Shown here one piece after another: positions 1-6,717 of a stretch of DNA of 16,473 nt. The notes below the pieces were generated by a model, which saw only the letters and a list, made by a program, of their open reading frames with translations, ran no database searches and was not told the origin of the DNA. Where the stretch lies: the NCBI RefSeq assembly GCF_018373335.1, contig NZ_JAHAHH010000018.1:1-16473 (forward strand), given 5' to 3'. Source of the stretch: Negativicoccus succinicivorans. Its GTDB lineage: Bacteria > Bacillota > Negativicutes > Veillonellales > Negativicoccaceae. Each line of letters opens with the position of its first letter. Position 1 is the first letter of the stretch. A program made the position numbers and the translations under genes.

Positions 1-1
1 G

Positions 2-33
2 AAAAAAGGACATGCCCGTAAGCATGTCCTTTG
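2..33 (-). terminator. Intrinsic terminator of the DUF1659-DUF2922 cassette
   Basis: Perfect 10-bp stem with arms at 6-15 and 22-31 and a 6-nt loop. Read on the minus strand it is followed by a U-rich run at 7-2. It lies 12 nt past the DUF2922 stop codon, so it ends the minus-strand transcript that starts near 1190. Confidence 0.9.
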
Positions 34-43
34 TGTGTGGCCG

Positions 44-250
44 TTATGCGAGTTCGGTCACCGTGCGTTCGATCATTTGCGCTTTCACAAATTCCGAATA
101 CTTTCCGTTCGCGTCGGCGAATACGCCGTCGGCCGCGATTTTTTGCGCGACCGCCTGCACCGCAGCGAGCGTCAAGCCGTCTTTCGGCTCACGCAGACTG
201 AGCGTTCCGGTCGTACTTCCCGCCGTGAAAATCATTTGCAATGTCTTCAT
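44..250 (-). CDS. DUF2922 family small protein
   Basis: A 68-residue protein starting MKTLQMIFTAGS and matching by eye the DUF2922 family of small Firmicute proteins. The family pattern is an N-terminal beta strand, a central region with D/G-L-T spacing, and a helix ending in a conserved V/I-E-R-T segment. Its function is unknown. It has no signal peptide, membrane segment or cysteines. The start is set by a strong AAGGAGGAA site 6 nt upstream. It lies 20 nt after the DUF1659 gene and is last in the cassette. From my knowledge of Firmicute genomes, DUF1659 and DUF2922 genes are usually neighbours, which supports both calls. The family assignment is good; any function would be a guess. Confidence 0.85.
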   Translation of the reverse strand: MKTLQMIFTAGSTTGTLSLREPKDGLTLAAVQAVAQKIAADGVFADANGKYSEFVKAQMIERTVTELA

Positions 251-270
251 GAAATTCCTCCTTCGTTACC

Positions 271-495
271 TTATTCGCCGTCCGTGTAAACGATCGTTTC
301 GATTTTAGCGACACGATCGAGCGGCTTGGATTGCAGTCCCGCCAGCGCTTTGCCGGCGGCGTAAATGTGTTCGTCCGTAGCGTCCTGCGCGACATGCGCG
401 AAGGACAGATTGCGGAATTTTTCCGCGCCCTTATCATCCGTGTACTGCACGCGCAGGGCCAGGCGCCGTGCTACCGTTTCTTTCTGTAATGCCAT
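271..495 (-). CDS. DUF1659 family small protein
   Basis: A 74-residue protein starting MALQKETVARRLAL, with the short two-strand/helix layout and the central R-N-L-S-F segment (about residues 28-32) typical of DUF1659. The DUF2922 gene follows 20 nt downstream, the usual partner of this family. Its function is unknown. The start is supported by GAGGTGA 5 nt upstream of ATG; another ATG just upstream is in a different frame. The protein is predicted cytosolic and soluble. It lies 50 nt after the amidase gene with no terminator between them, so it is likely cotranscribed with it. Confidence 0.85.
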   Translation of the reverse strand: MALQKETVARRLALRVQYTDDKGAEKFRNLSFAHVAQDATDEHIYAAGKALAGLQSKPLDRVAKIETIVYTDGE

Positions 496-545
496 TCATT
501 TCACCTCGTTTTGAAAAAATAAGAAATAATGCGCGGGAGGAATAC

Positions 546-1070
546 TCAATAACTTGCCAAAATAACGTCCGTCCACCAGGCGGCCGCGTCGGTTTTCAAC
601 CAGGCGCGCTCGACGTCGTTCGTCAGAAAACCGGTTTCCACCAATACCGCGGGCATGACCGTTTCGCGTAACACCGCGAAATCGGCGGTGCGGTACAACG
701 TGTCGTCATGGCGAAAATAACGACCGCGCTCACCGCCGCGGCGAACTATGCATTCCGCCCAAAGTCGCGTCGGTGCGGCGGCCTGCGGGTGGATAAAAAC
801 TTCCGCGCCGTGCGCCTCAGGCGTCGCAGCGGCATTGGCGTGAATGGAGAGAAAACGGTTCGCTCCCGCCGCGTTGGCGGCCGCAACTACCGCGGCAAGA
901 TCGTCATCCTGCCGCACGGTGACTTGTTCTCCCCGCGCGCGTAAACCCGCCGCGATCGCCGCCGCGATTACCGCTACGACATCGGCTTCCCGCGTGCCGT
1001 CAGCGGCGACGGCGCCCGGATCGGGCACGCCGTGCAAGGCATGCCCCGGGTTCAACCACCAAACACTCAT
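546..1070 (-). CDS. N-acetylmuramoyl-L-alanine amidase (Amidase_3), no signal peptide
   Basis: A 174-residue zinc amidase of the Amidase_3/CwlD-LytC fold, which cleaves the bond between N-acetylmuramate and L-alanine in peptidoglycan. The catalytic set can be followed. Zinc ligands are His10 (in NPGH), Glu28 (in TREAD) and His77 (in SIHANA). The probable catalytic Glu145 lies in VLVETGFLTN. The catalytic domain fills the whole protein: there is no signal peptide, membrane anchor or wall-binding repeat. Export is therefore unexplained, as with phage endolysins, which depend on a holin. The ATG overlaps the stop of a 31-codon ORF (ATGA), implying translational coupling. It is unusually Ala-rich, with an Ala/Val helix at about residues 29-68. 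Confidence 0.9.
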   Translation of the reverse strand: MSVWWLNPGHALHGVPDPGAVAADGTREADVVAVIAAAIAAGLRARGEQVTVRQDDDLAAVVAAANAAGANRFLSIHANAAATPEAHGAEVFIHPQAAAPTRLWAECIVRRGGERGRYFRHDDTLYRTADFAVLRETVMPAVLVETGFLTNDVERAWLKTDAAAWWTDVILASY

Positions 1071-1162
1071 GACTCGCTTTCCGTATGCGCTTCGGCATAC
1101 AGTCGACGTAAAATTTCACTCAACAACCAGATCAACCAGCGATACCATTCCTGTCTTGTCAT
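1067..1162 (-). CDS. 31-residue Trp-rich amphipathic peptide, coupled to the amidase
   Basis: A short ORF encoding a 31-residue peptide that starts MTRQEWYRWLIWLL and ends in an acidic HTESES tail. A near-perfect Shine-Dalgarno (AAAGGAGGT, 1166-1174) precedes its ATG. Its TGA overlaps the amidase ATG by 4 nt (ATGA). Together these make translation likely, and they leave the amidase without a strong site of its own. The body (residues 6-22) has three Trp, two Tyr and several Leu/Ile mixed with Arg/Glu. That suggests a membrane-surface amphipathic helix rather than a full transmembrane span. I recognise no family. YvrJ proteins occur near DUF1659/DUF2922 elsewhere, but this peptide does not resemble them. 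It could be holin-like, a leader peptide or a small accessory factor. Confidence 0.6.
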   Translation of the reverse strand: MTRQEWYRWLIWLLSEILRRLYAEAHTESES

Positions 1163-1189
1163 CGGACCTCCTTTCTCCCGCGCTCACCT

Positions 1190-1218
1190 ACTACATTGCG
1201 GCCAACGCGAAAACGCAA
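1190..1218 (-). promoter_or_regulatory. Weak candidate promoter for the peptide-amidase cassette
   Basis: On the minus strand, TTGCGT (1213-1218), a 17-nt spacer and TGTAGT (1190-1195). Each box matches the consensus only partly. Position is the main support: it lies between the trpS terminator and the first cassette ORF. Confidence 0.3.
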
Positions 1219-1244
1219 CGCCCGATGTGAAATTTTTTCGCGCA

Positions 1245-1272
1245 CAAAAAAAGACGCCGCAGCGTCTTTTTT
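1245..1272 (-). terminator. Intrinsic terminator after trpS
   Basis: Stem GACGC/GCGTC (1253-1257 with 1262-1266), extended by A/T pairs on both sides, with a 4-nt loop and a U run in the minus-strand direction. It lies 8 nt past the trpS stop. The A/T symmetry would let it act in both directions. Confidence 0.85.
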
Positions 1273-1280
1273 CATAATCA

Positions 1281-2264
1281 TCAGCGATAGAGTCCCATCG
1301 CCCGAATGGCTTTTTCGTAAGTTTCACGCGCTTTGGCATGCGCTTTTTCCGCGCCCGCCGTCAAAATCGCGTCGAGTTCGGGACTGCCCGAAAGCTCTTC
1401 ATAGCGTTCGCGCAACGGTCGCAATTCGCCGACGACGAGGTCCGCGACATCTTTTTTCAATGTGCCGTAACCTTGCCCCGCGTAATGCGTTTCGAGTTCA
1501 GCAAAGGTTTTACCCGAAATCGCCGCGTGAATGGAAAGCAAATTGGACACGCCCGGTTTGTTTTCCCGATCGTAACGGATCGAGTTTTCACTGTCCGTCT
1601 GCGCCCGTTTGATTTTGTGCGCGATCGCGTCGTCATCGTCCAAAAGATAGATCGTCGCCGTCTGATTGTCGTCCGATTTGCTCATTTTCGACGTCGGTTC
1701 CTGCAAGCTCATGACGCGCGCGCCGCCTTTCGGCGTAAACATTTCCGGCACGGTGAACACTTCCCCGTAACGTTGGTTAAAACGTTCCGCCATCGTGCGC
1801 GTGAGTTCCATATGCTGGCGCTGGTCTTCGCCGACCGGCACGAGTTTCGCCTGGTACAGCAAAATATCCGCCACCATAAGCGCGGGATACGCCATCAAAC
1901 CGAACGGAATGGATTCGCCCTGTTTTTTCGCCTTGTCTTTATACTGCGTCATGCGTTCCATCTCGCCGACATAGGCCAAGGTAATCATCATCCAGCCCAA
2001 AAGCGCGTGTTCCGGCACTTCCGACTGAACGAACAGCGTCGCCTTATGGGGATCAATCCCCGCCGCCAGGTACAAGGCCGCCAACTGGTTGGTGCGCTCG
2101 TGCAGCATTTTGGGATCCTGCGGCGCCGTGATCGCGTGCTGATTGACAACGCAATAGTAGCATTCATGCGTGTCCTGAAACGGAATAAAATTTTTCAACG
2201 CGCCGAGGTAGTTCCCGAGCGTGAGATTACCGCTGGGCTGAATGCCCGAAAAAATAGTATCCAT
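1281..2264 (-). CDS. trpS: Tryptophanyl-tRNA synthetase
   Basis: A 327-residue class Ic aminoacyl-tRNA synthetase that activates tryptophan with ATP and charges tRNA-Trp. The length is typical of bacterial TrpRS. The N-terminus has the family signature SGIQPSGNLTLGNYLGA (residues 6-22); T-L-G-N there is the HIGH-motif variant. The ATP-binding KMSKS loop is intact at residues 193-197. The Trp-binding Rossmann region includes VADILLYQA (131-139) and VGEDQRQH (144-151). AAAGGAA lies 6 nt upstream of the ATG. It begins 23 nt after glmS with no terminator between, so the two are probably cotranscribed. No T-box or trp leader was seen in front of it. Confidence 0.97.
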   Translation of the reverse strand: MDTIFSGIQPSGNLTLGNYLGALKNFIPFQDTHECYYCVVNQHAITAPQDPKMLHERTNQLAALYLAAGIDPHKATLFVQSEVPEHALLGWMMITLAYVGEMERMTQYKDKAKKQGESIPFGLMAYPALMVADILLYQAKLVPVGEDQRQHMELTRTMAERFNQRYGEVFTVPEMFTPKGGARVMSLQEPTSKMSKSDDNQTATIYLLDDDDAIAHKIKRAQTDSENSIRYDRENKPGVSNLLSIHAAISGKTFAELETHYAGQGYGTLKKDVADLVVGELRPLRERYEELSGSPELDAILTAGAEKAHAKARETYEKAIRAMGLYR

Positions 2265-2287
2265 AACGTTCCTTTCTGTCGCTTGCC

Positions 2288-4117
2288 TTATTCGACGGTA
2301 ACGGATTTCGCGAGGTTGCGCGGTTTATCGACATTCGTGCCGCGCGTAATCGCCGCGTAGTACGCCAACAACTGCAACGGTATCACGGATAAAATCGGCG
2401 CGACGAAACGATGCGTGCGCGGAATGCGAATCGCGTGTTTCACGAAATGATCGAGTTCGGCGTCGTCGTCATAACCGATGCCGATCACGATGGCTTCGCG
2501 CGCGCTGACTTCCTGGATATTGCTGAACATTTTTTCCCGTACATGATCCTGCGTTACGATCGCGATGATCGGCGTGCCCTGCACCACCAGCGCCAACGTG
2601 CCGTGCTTGAGTTCGCCGCCGGCATAGGCCTCCGCGTGAATGTAGGAGATCTCTTTGAGCTTGAGCGCGCCTTCCATGGCGACCGCGTAGTCGATCGAAC
2701 GGCCGATGAAGAACACGTCTTCCGCGAAACCGTAATGTTTGGCGAAGGTCTTGATCATTTCCGTATTTTCAAAAATTTCGTGGCATTTTTCCGGCGCCTC
2801 GATGAGCGCGGAAACAATCGCTTTTTCTTCCTCGCGGGACAGATTTTCGTTGATCCGTCCGAAGTACACCGCGAGCAACAGCAACGCCACCAGCTGCGTC
2901 GTGTACGCTTTGGTGGACGCGACCGAAATTTCCGGACCGGCGACCGTATACACCACCGCGTCCGCTTCACGCGCGATCGACGAACCTACCGTATTGGTCA
3001 CGGCGAGGCTCTTCGCGCCGCGGCGTTTCGCTTCTTTCAGCGCCGCCAGCGTATCGCTCGTTTCGCCCGATTGGCTGATCACGATGCAGAACGTGTTTTC
3101 ATCCGTCAACGGATCGCGATACCGGTACTCCGACGCGATATCCACTTCGACCGGAATGCGCGCGATCTGTTCGATGTAATATTTCGCTACGAGTCCCGCG
3201 TGGTACGCCGTACCGCAGGCCGTGATTAAAATCTTATTGACCTGTTGCAGGTCGTCTTTCGTCCAGCCGAGTTCATCAAAGTACACCGACTGATCTTCTT
3301 TATGAACGTGCATCGCCATGGTGTCGCGGATCGCTTTGGGCTGCTCGTTGATTTCTTTCAACATGAAATGTTCGTAGCCGCCTTTTTCCGCCGCTTCCGC
3401 CGACCAGTCCACATGGTGCACTTTTTTATCAATCGGACGCCCTTCCCGATCGATCACGCGCACGCTGTCCGCCGTCACGGTGGCGATTTCACCGTCATTT
3501 AAGATGTAAATATCGCGCGTTACATTAATGATCGCGGGAATATCCGACGCGATGAAATTTTCACCGTCGCCGAGCCCGACGATCAGCGGATTATCCTTTT
3601 TCGTGCAAATCAGTTTGTCCGGTTCGTCGCGGTCCATCACCGCCAGCGAATAGGAACCGTCAACCACGTCCAACATTTTTTGCACAGTCGACAAAAAATC
3701 GCCATCATGTAAATCCGCCAGCAAATGCGCGATCACTTCCGTATCCGTTTCGGAAACGAAAACATGCCCTTTGGCGATGAGGTCGCGTTTCAGTTCCATG
3801 AAATTTTCAATAATGCCGTTGTGCACGACGACAAAACGGTTTTCCGCGTCGCCGTGCGGATGCGCGTTGACATCCGACGGGCGTCCGTGCGTCGCCCAAC
3901 GCGTATGGCCGATACCGATCTGCCCGTGAACGGGATGCGATTCGAGGTAGGATTCCAAATTCGCGATGCCGCCTACTTTTTTACGAATCTCAATCTTCCC
4001 GTTTTCATAGCAGGCAATCCCCGCCGAATCATAGCCGCGGTATTCCAATTTACGCAAACCGTCAATTAAAAACGACGCCGCGTCCTGAAATCCCACATAG
4101 CCGACAATACCGCACAT
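2288..4117 (-). CDS. glmS: Glutamine--fructose-6-phosphate aminotransferase (isomerizing)
   Basis: A 609-residue enzyme making glucosamine-6-phosphate from fructose-6-phosphate and glutamine, the first committed step to UDP-GlcNAc, peptidoglycan and LPS. Start and length match E. coli GlmS. The nucleophile Cys2 is exposed after removal of Met1 (MCGIVGYVG). The class II glutaminase domain covers about residues 2-220. The first SIS domain (about 285-425) carries SQSGETSDT (349-356) and SVASTKAY (398-405). The second SIS domain (about 455-600) carries EGALKLKEISY (482-492). The C-terminal tail PRNLAKSVTVE holds the active-site Lys604. A GGAGGC site precedes the ATG. It is the first gene of the glmS-trpS unit. 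Confidence 0.98.
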   Translation of the reverse strand: MCGIVGYVGFQDAASFLIDGLRKLEYRGYDSAGIACYENGKIEIRKKVGGIANLESYLESHPVHGQIGIGHTRWATHGRPSDVNAHPHGDAENRFVVVHNGIIENFMELKRDLIAKGHVFVSETDTEVIAHLLADLHDGDFLSTVQKMLDVVDGSYSLAVMDRDEPDKLICTKKDNPLIVGLGDGENFIASDIPAIINVTRDIYILNDGEIATVTADSVRVIDREGRPIDKKVHHVDWSAEAAEKGGYEHFMLKEINEQPKAIRDTMAMHVHKEDQSVYFDELGWTKDDLQQVNKILITACGTAYHAGLVAKYYIEQIARIPVEVDIASEYRYRDPLTDENTFCIVISQSGETSDTLAALKEAKRRGAKSLAVTNTVGSSIAREADAVVYTVAGPEISVASTKAYTTQLVALLLLAVYFGRINENLSREEEKAIVSALIEAPEKCHEIFENTEMIKTFAKHYGFAEDVFFIGRSIDYAVAMEGALKLKEISYIHAEAYAGGELKHGTLALVVQGTPIIAIVTQDHVREKMFSNIQEVSAREAIVIGIGYDDDAELDHFVKHAIRIPRTHRFVAPILSVIPLQLLAYYAAITRGTNVDKPRNLAKSVTVE

Positions 4118-4155
4118 AAATGTGCCTCCTTCTGTATCCTAATCTATTATGTAAT

Positions 4156-4168
4156 CCCCGCCTCGGGG
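4156..4168 (-). other. Small hairpin in the glmS leader
   Basis: Stem CCCCG/CGGGG with a 3-nt loop in the roughly 64-nt leader between the predicted glmS start site and its ATG. No U run follows, so it is not a terminator. It may stabilise the 5' end or modulate translation. It is too small and lacks the core of the glmS ribozyme. Confidence 0.4.
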
Positions 4169-4187
4169 GACAAATATTCATCTATGT

Positions 4188-4216
4188 ATTGTATACTAAA
4201 AACCTTACAAGGGCAA
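4188..4216 (-). promoter_or_regulatory. Promoter of glmS-trpS
   Basis: On the minus strand, TTGCCC (4211-4216), a 17-nt spacer and TACAAT (4188-4193): four of six and five of six consensus positions. The -35 box directly abuts the U tract of the preceding gene's terminator, so the two units are packed without spare sequence. Confidence 0.7.
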
Positions 4217-4244
4217 ATAAAAAGGGCTTCGCGCGCGCGAAGCC
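4215..4244 (-). terminator. Intrinsic terminator after the membrane-protein gene
   Basis: Perfect 8-bp GC-rich stem (4225-4232 with 4237-4244) and a GCGC loop, followed on the minus strand by C and a U-rich tract at 4223-4217. It lies about 17 nt past the stop codon at 4261. Confidence 0.9.
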
Positions 4245-4260
4245 GGGTCGGTGAAATGTT

Positions 4261-5115
4261 TCAAACGGAGCGATAATCGCCGGCCGCTCGTGCTTGGTAA
4301 TGAAGCACGCAACGAACGACCGCGACCGCCATGGCCACGATGATAAAATCGACAACCGCGGGCGCCGCGTAACTGTATAAAAGACTGTTTCCCGGGATGA
4401 TTTCCGGCGACTGCAAAAGCCAATAATCCGCCAGCCAACGCAAGCCGAGGTAGATCACGGTGCCGATCGTCGCCAGCAGCGCGCGGGGCGTTCGTTCTCC
4501 CACTTGACCGACGAAAAAGACGGCCGGAAAAACAAACGCCGCCAGCAGAATCTCGCCCATGCGCGTCCAGGCGATGAGCGCCAAAAAGCCGAGCAACACC
4601 GTCATCGCGTACGGCTCCGCCGCGCGGTAGTAACGAAACAATTCAAAACCGCCGAAATACGCCAGCGGCAACAGATTCGGAATCCAAGCGAGGAAAAAAG
4701 CGCAGGCGGCGTAGTCACGCGCGAAGCCGCGCAACTTTTGATACCCCGCCAACACCAGCTGCGTCAACGCTTCCACCGCCAACACCAACGCGAACTGCAG
4801 CAGCGCGAGAATTCCTGCCTTGCCGAGCGCCGCCGCTACGCTTTCAACATGGATGATGCTTTCTTCCGCCGCCATCATCGCGCCCGCCACAAAAGCCATT
4901 TGGCAAATCCACCACAGCGTGTACACTACCGCGTGCCGAAAACGCGCCGCCGGTCGTCCGACCAGATCGACAACGAGCGGACCGAACCAGCCGCAAAACG
5001 CGAACACCAAAAAGAAGTACCCCGTCGCTTGGGGATTCCAAAGGTATACCGCCAGCGAGGGAACACTCGCCAACAGCCAAAACCAAGTTGTGCGGATCAG
5101 CCAATTGCGTTTCAT
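4261..5115 (-). CDS. Polytopic membrane protein of unknown function
   Basis: A 284-residue hydrophobic protein with about eight predicted membrane spans. Clear ones fall near residues 11-27, 32-52, 63-85, 98-120, 135-155, 170-200 (probably two) and 250-272. Charged residues sit mainly in short loops. I recognise no catalytic or transport motif and no family. Two adjacent ATG codons are possible starts. The second (5113-5115) is preferred because AAGGAG lies 5 nt upstream; only 2 nt separate it from the first. It is a single-gene unit with its own terminator, divergent from the helicase gene. The predicted mRNA leader is only about 12 nt. Confidence 0.8.
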   Translation of the reverse strand: MKRNWLIRTTWFWLLASVPSLAVYLWNPQATGYFFLVFAFCGWFGPLVVDLVGRPAARFRHAVVYTLWWICQMAFVAGAMMAAEESIIHVESVAAALGKAGILALLQFALVLAVEALTQLVLAGYQKLRGFARDYAACAFFLAWIPNLLPLAYFGGFELFRYYRAAEPYAMTVLLGFLALIAWTRMGEILLAAFVFPAVFFVGQVGERTPRALLATIGTVIYLGLRWLADYWLLQSPEIIPGNSLLYSYAAPAVVDFIIVAMAVAVVRCVLHYQARAAGDYRSV

Positions 5116-5133
5116 CATAACTCCTTTTCGTGT

Positions 5134-5139
5134 ATTATA
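5134..5139 (-). promoter_or_regulatory. Perfect -10 box for the membrane-protein gene
   Basis: TATAAT on the minus strand, 18 nt from the preferred start codon. No good -35 is found at 16-18 nt. A TTGTCA lies upstream at about 22 nt, too far for normal spacing. A perfect inverted repeat (5145-5161) occupies the space where polymerase would sit. Confidence 0.5.
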
Positions 5140-5144
5140 CTATC

Positions 5145-5161
5145 TCGTTTCTAATAAACGA
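5145..5161. promoter_or_regulatory. Inverted repeat TCGTTT-N5-AAACGA, candidate operator
   Basis: A perfect 6-bp dyad with a 5-nt centre, starting 6 nt upstream of the -10 box of the membrane-protein gene. That is inside the promoter spacer and -35 region. No U run follows in either direction, which argues against a terminator. It is typical in placement and size for a dimeric repressor site; the regulator is unknown. Confidence 0.4.
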
Positions 5162-5270
5162 TGACAAGAAAATGATACCTCTCTGAGAACGTTTCTCCCG
5201 TACGCTGTCAAGCGCTCGCGTTTCTGTCGAACGGCCGCGAACGCGCGGGCGAAACGGCGGCGCCGCATGC

Positions 5271-5276
5271 TATAAT
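5271..5276 (+). promoter_or_regulatory. Extended -10 promoter of the DEAD-box helicase gene
   Basis: TATAAT preceded by TGC, which gives the TGn extended -10 form; no convincing -35 is present. The transcript would start near 5283 and have a leader of about 56 nt before the ATG at 5339. Confidence 0.65.
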
Positions 5277-5307
5277 AAAAGCAAATTCATCGTTATAAAA
5301 TTGTCTT

Positions 5308-5322
5308 GTCGTCTTCGACGAC
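5308..5322 (+). other. Hairpin in the helicase leader, next to the ribosome-binding site
   Basis: Stem GTCGTC/GACGAC (5308-5313 with 5317-5322), loop TTC, ending 4 nt before the GAAGGAG site. It could modulate access to the start region. This is inference only. Confidence 0.35.
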
Positions 5323-5338
5323 TTAGAAGGAGAAAATT

Positions 5339-6634
5339 ATGCCCACATTTACCGGTTTGGGAGTGACACCCGAACTCGCCGACGTATTGACCAAACGCGG
5401 CATCACGACACCGACGGAAATTCAAGTGCAAGCGATCCCGACCGTATTCAAAGGTCGCGACATACTCGCCCAAAGCCGTACCGGCACGGGAAAAACGCTC
5501 GCCTTTTTGTTGCCCATTTTGCAACGCATTCGACCGGACGAAGCCAAGGAACAGGCGCTGATCATCACCCCGACGCGCGAACTCGCGCGGCAAATCGCCG
5601 ACGTCGCGCGGCCGCTCGCCGACGCGGTCGGCGTCGACATGGTCTCCATCACCGGCGGCCAAACGCTCGAAAACCAACTCGCCAAACTCAAACGCCGTCC
5701 GCAACTCGTCATCGGCACGCCCGGGCGCATTCTCGACCATTACCGCCGTGACGCCCTGACTTTGATTTCGGTCCGGCAAATCGTTTTGGACGAAGCCGAT
5801 CAGATGCTCGCCATGGGCTTTTTACAAGACGTTCGCACCATCTTAAACGCCGTGGCGCGCTCGCGGCAACTGCTGCTCTTTTCCGCCACCTTGCCAAAAG
5901 AAATTCGCAACCTCGCCAAAACCGCCATGCAAAAACCGGCGCAACTCGCCGCCGGCGCGGGACGCCTCGTCTTGGACACGATTGAACAGCGCGTCTACAT
6001 GGTAAAAGAAGAAGAAAAAACGGACCTTCTGATCCGTCATTTGCGTGAAATGAATCCGTTTTTAGCCGTGATCTTTTGCAACACGAAAGATCGCGCCGCG
6101 GAACTGACGCGCGAACTCTTGGCGACGCATTTATCCGTCGAAGAATTGCACGGCAACCTGCCCCAAAGCGCGCGCAACCGCATTCTGCGCGAATTCGCCA
6201 AAGGCCGCATCGCCTACCTCGTCGCGTCCGATATCGCCGCGCGCGGCATTGACGTGGAAGGCGTCACCCATGTATTCAACTACGATATCCCCGGCGATAC
6301 CGACTACTACATTCATCGCATCGGCCGCACCGGTCGCGCCGGCGCCACCGGCATGGCCGTCAGCTATGTCACCTCGCGCGACATCGGCAAACTGCGCCGC
6401 ATTGAAGCGCGCATCGAGCAGCCGCTGGTGAAATACGATCACGAAGGCAATGTGAAAATCAAGAAACCGCGCGCCGGTCGTCGCAAAGTAGTCCTGCCCG
6501 GTCAATACAAACCGACCAAGGACAAAGAGCACAAGCAACAGCATGCCGGCAGCAACCTTCGCCAACGCCGTAAAGCCGCGCCGAAGAACGAACGCAAACG
6601 CGGCGCGTCGCGCGGCAAACGTTCCTCCCGATAA
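5339..6634 (+). CDS. DEAD-box ATP-dependent RNA helicase
   Basis: A 431-residue superfamily 2 helicase that unwinds RNA duplexes in ribosome assembly, mRNA turnover or cold adaptation. All signature motifs are present in order: Q motif (about 4-34), motif I SRTGTGKT (46-53), Ia PTRELA (78-83), Ib TPGR (127-130), II DEAD (151-154), III SAT (182-184), IV VIFCNTK (244-250), V ASDIAARGID (296-305), VI HRIGRTGRAG (326-335). Residues from about 375 form a Lys/Arg-rich disordered tail (for example KRGASRGKRSSR), typical of RNA-binding extensions in CshA/RhlE-like enzymes. The exact subfamily is not assigned. GAAGGAG precedes the ATG. It is a single-gene unit with its own terminator. Confidence 0.96.
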   Translation: MPTFTGLGVTPELADVLTKRGITTPTEIQVQAIPTVFKGRDILAQSRTGTGKTLAFLLPILQRIRPDEAKEQALIITPTRELARQIADVARPLADAVGVDMVSITGGQTLENQLAKLKRRPQLVIGTPGRILDHYRRDALTLISVRQIVLDEADQMLAMGFLQDVRTILNAVARSRQLLLFSATLPKEIRNLAKTAMQKPAQLAAGAGRLVLDTIEQRVYMVKEEEKTDLLIRHLREMNPFLAVIFCNTKDRAAELTRELLATHLSVEELHGNLPQSARNRILREFAKGRIAYLVASDIAARGIDVEGVTHVFNYDIPGDTDYYIHRIGRTGRAGATGMAVSYVTSRDIGKLRRIEARIEQPLVKYDHEGNVKIKKPRAGRRKVVLPGQYKPTKDKEHKQQHAGSNLRQRRKAAPKNERKRGASRGKRSSR

Positions 6635-6636
6635 CG

Positions 6637-6664
6637 AAAAGACCGTCGCTCGACGGTCTTTTTT
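6637..6664 (+). terminator. Intrinsic terminator after the helicase gene
   Basis: Stem GACCGTC/GACGGTC (6641-6647 with 6652-6658) flanked by an A run and followed by a T6 run, starting 3 nt past the stop codon. Confidence 0.9.
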
Positions 6665-6670
6665 GCGTGG

Positions 6671-6690
6671 TATAATACTATAAATATAAT
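6671..6690 (+). promoter_or_regulatory. Candidate promoter(s) of the first GT9 gene
   Basis: Two perfect TATAAT boxes, at 6671-6676 and 6685-6690, lie in an AT-rich stretch 28-47 nt before the gene. The first has the extended TGG just before it. Neither has a convincing -35. I cannot tell which is used. Confidence 0.55.
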
Positions 6691-6717
6691 ATTTTCTTTC
6701 TATTATAAGGAGCAGAT

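Noticed and set aside
1338..2360. Long plus-strand ORF (340 codons) opposite trpS
   Set aside because: It is a shadow of trpS produced by GC-rich codon use. The Arg/Phe/His-rich composition, absence of family motifs and lack of a ribosome-binding site all argue against it. The same holds for long plus-strand ORFs opposite glmS and nifJ.
4118..4216. glmS ribozyme
   Set aside because: There is too little space between promoter and start codon, and the conserved ribozyme core is absent.
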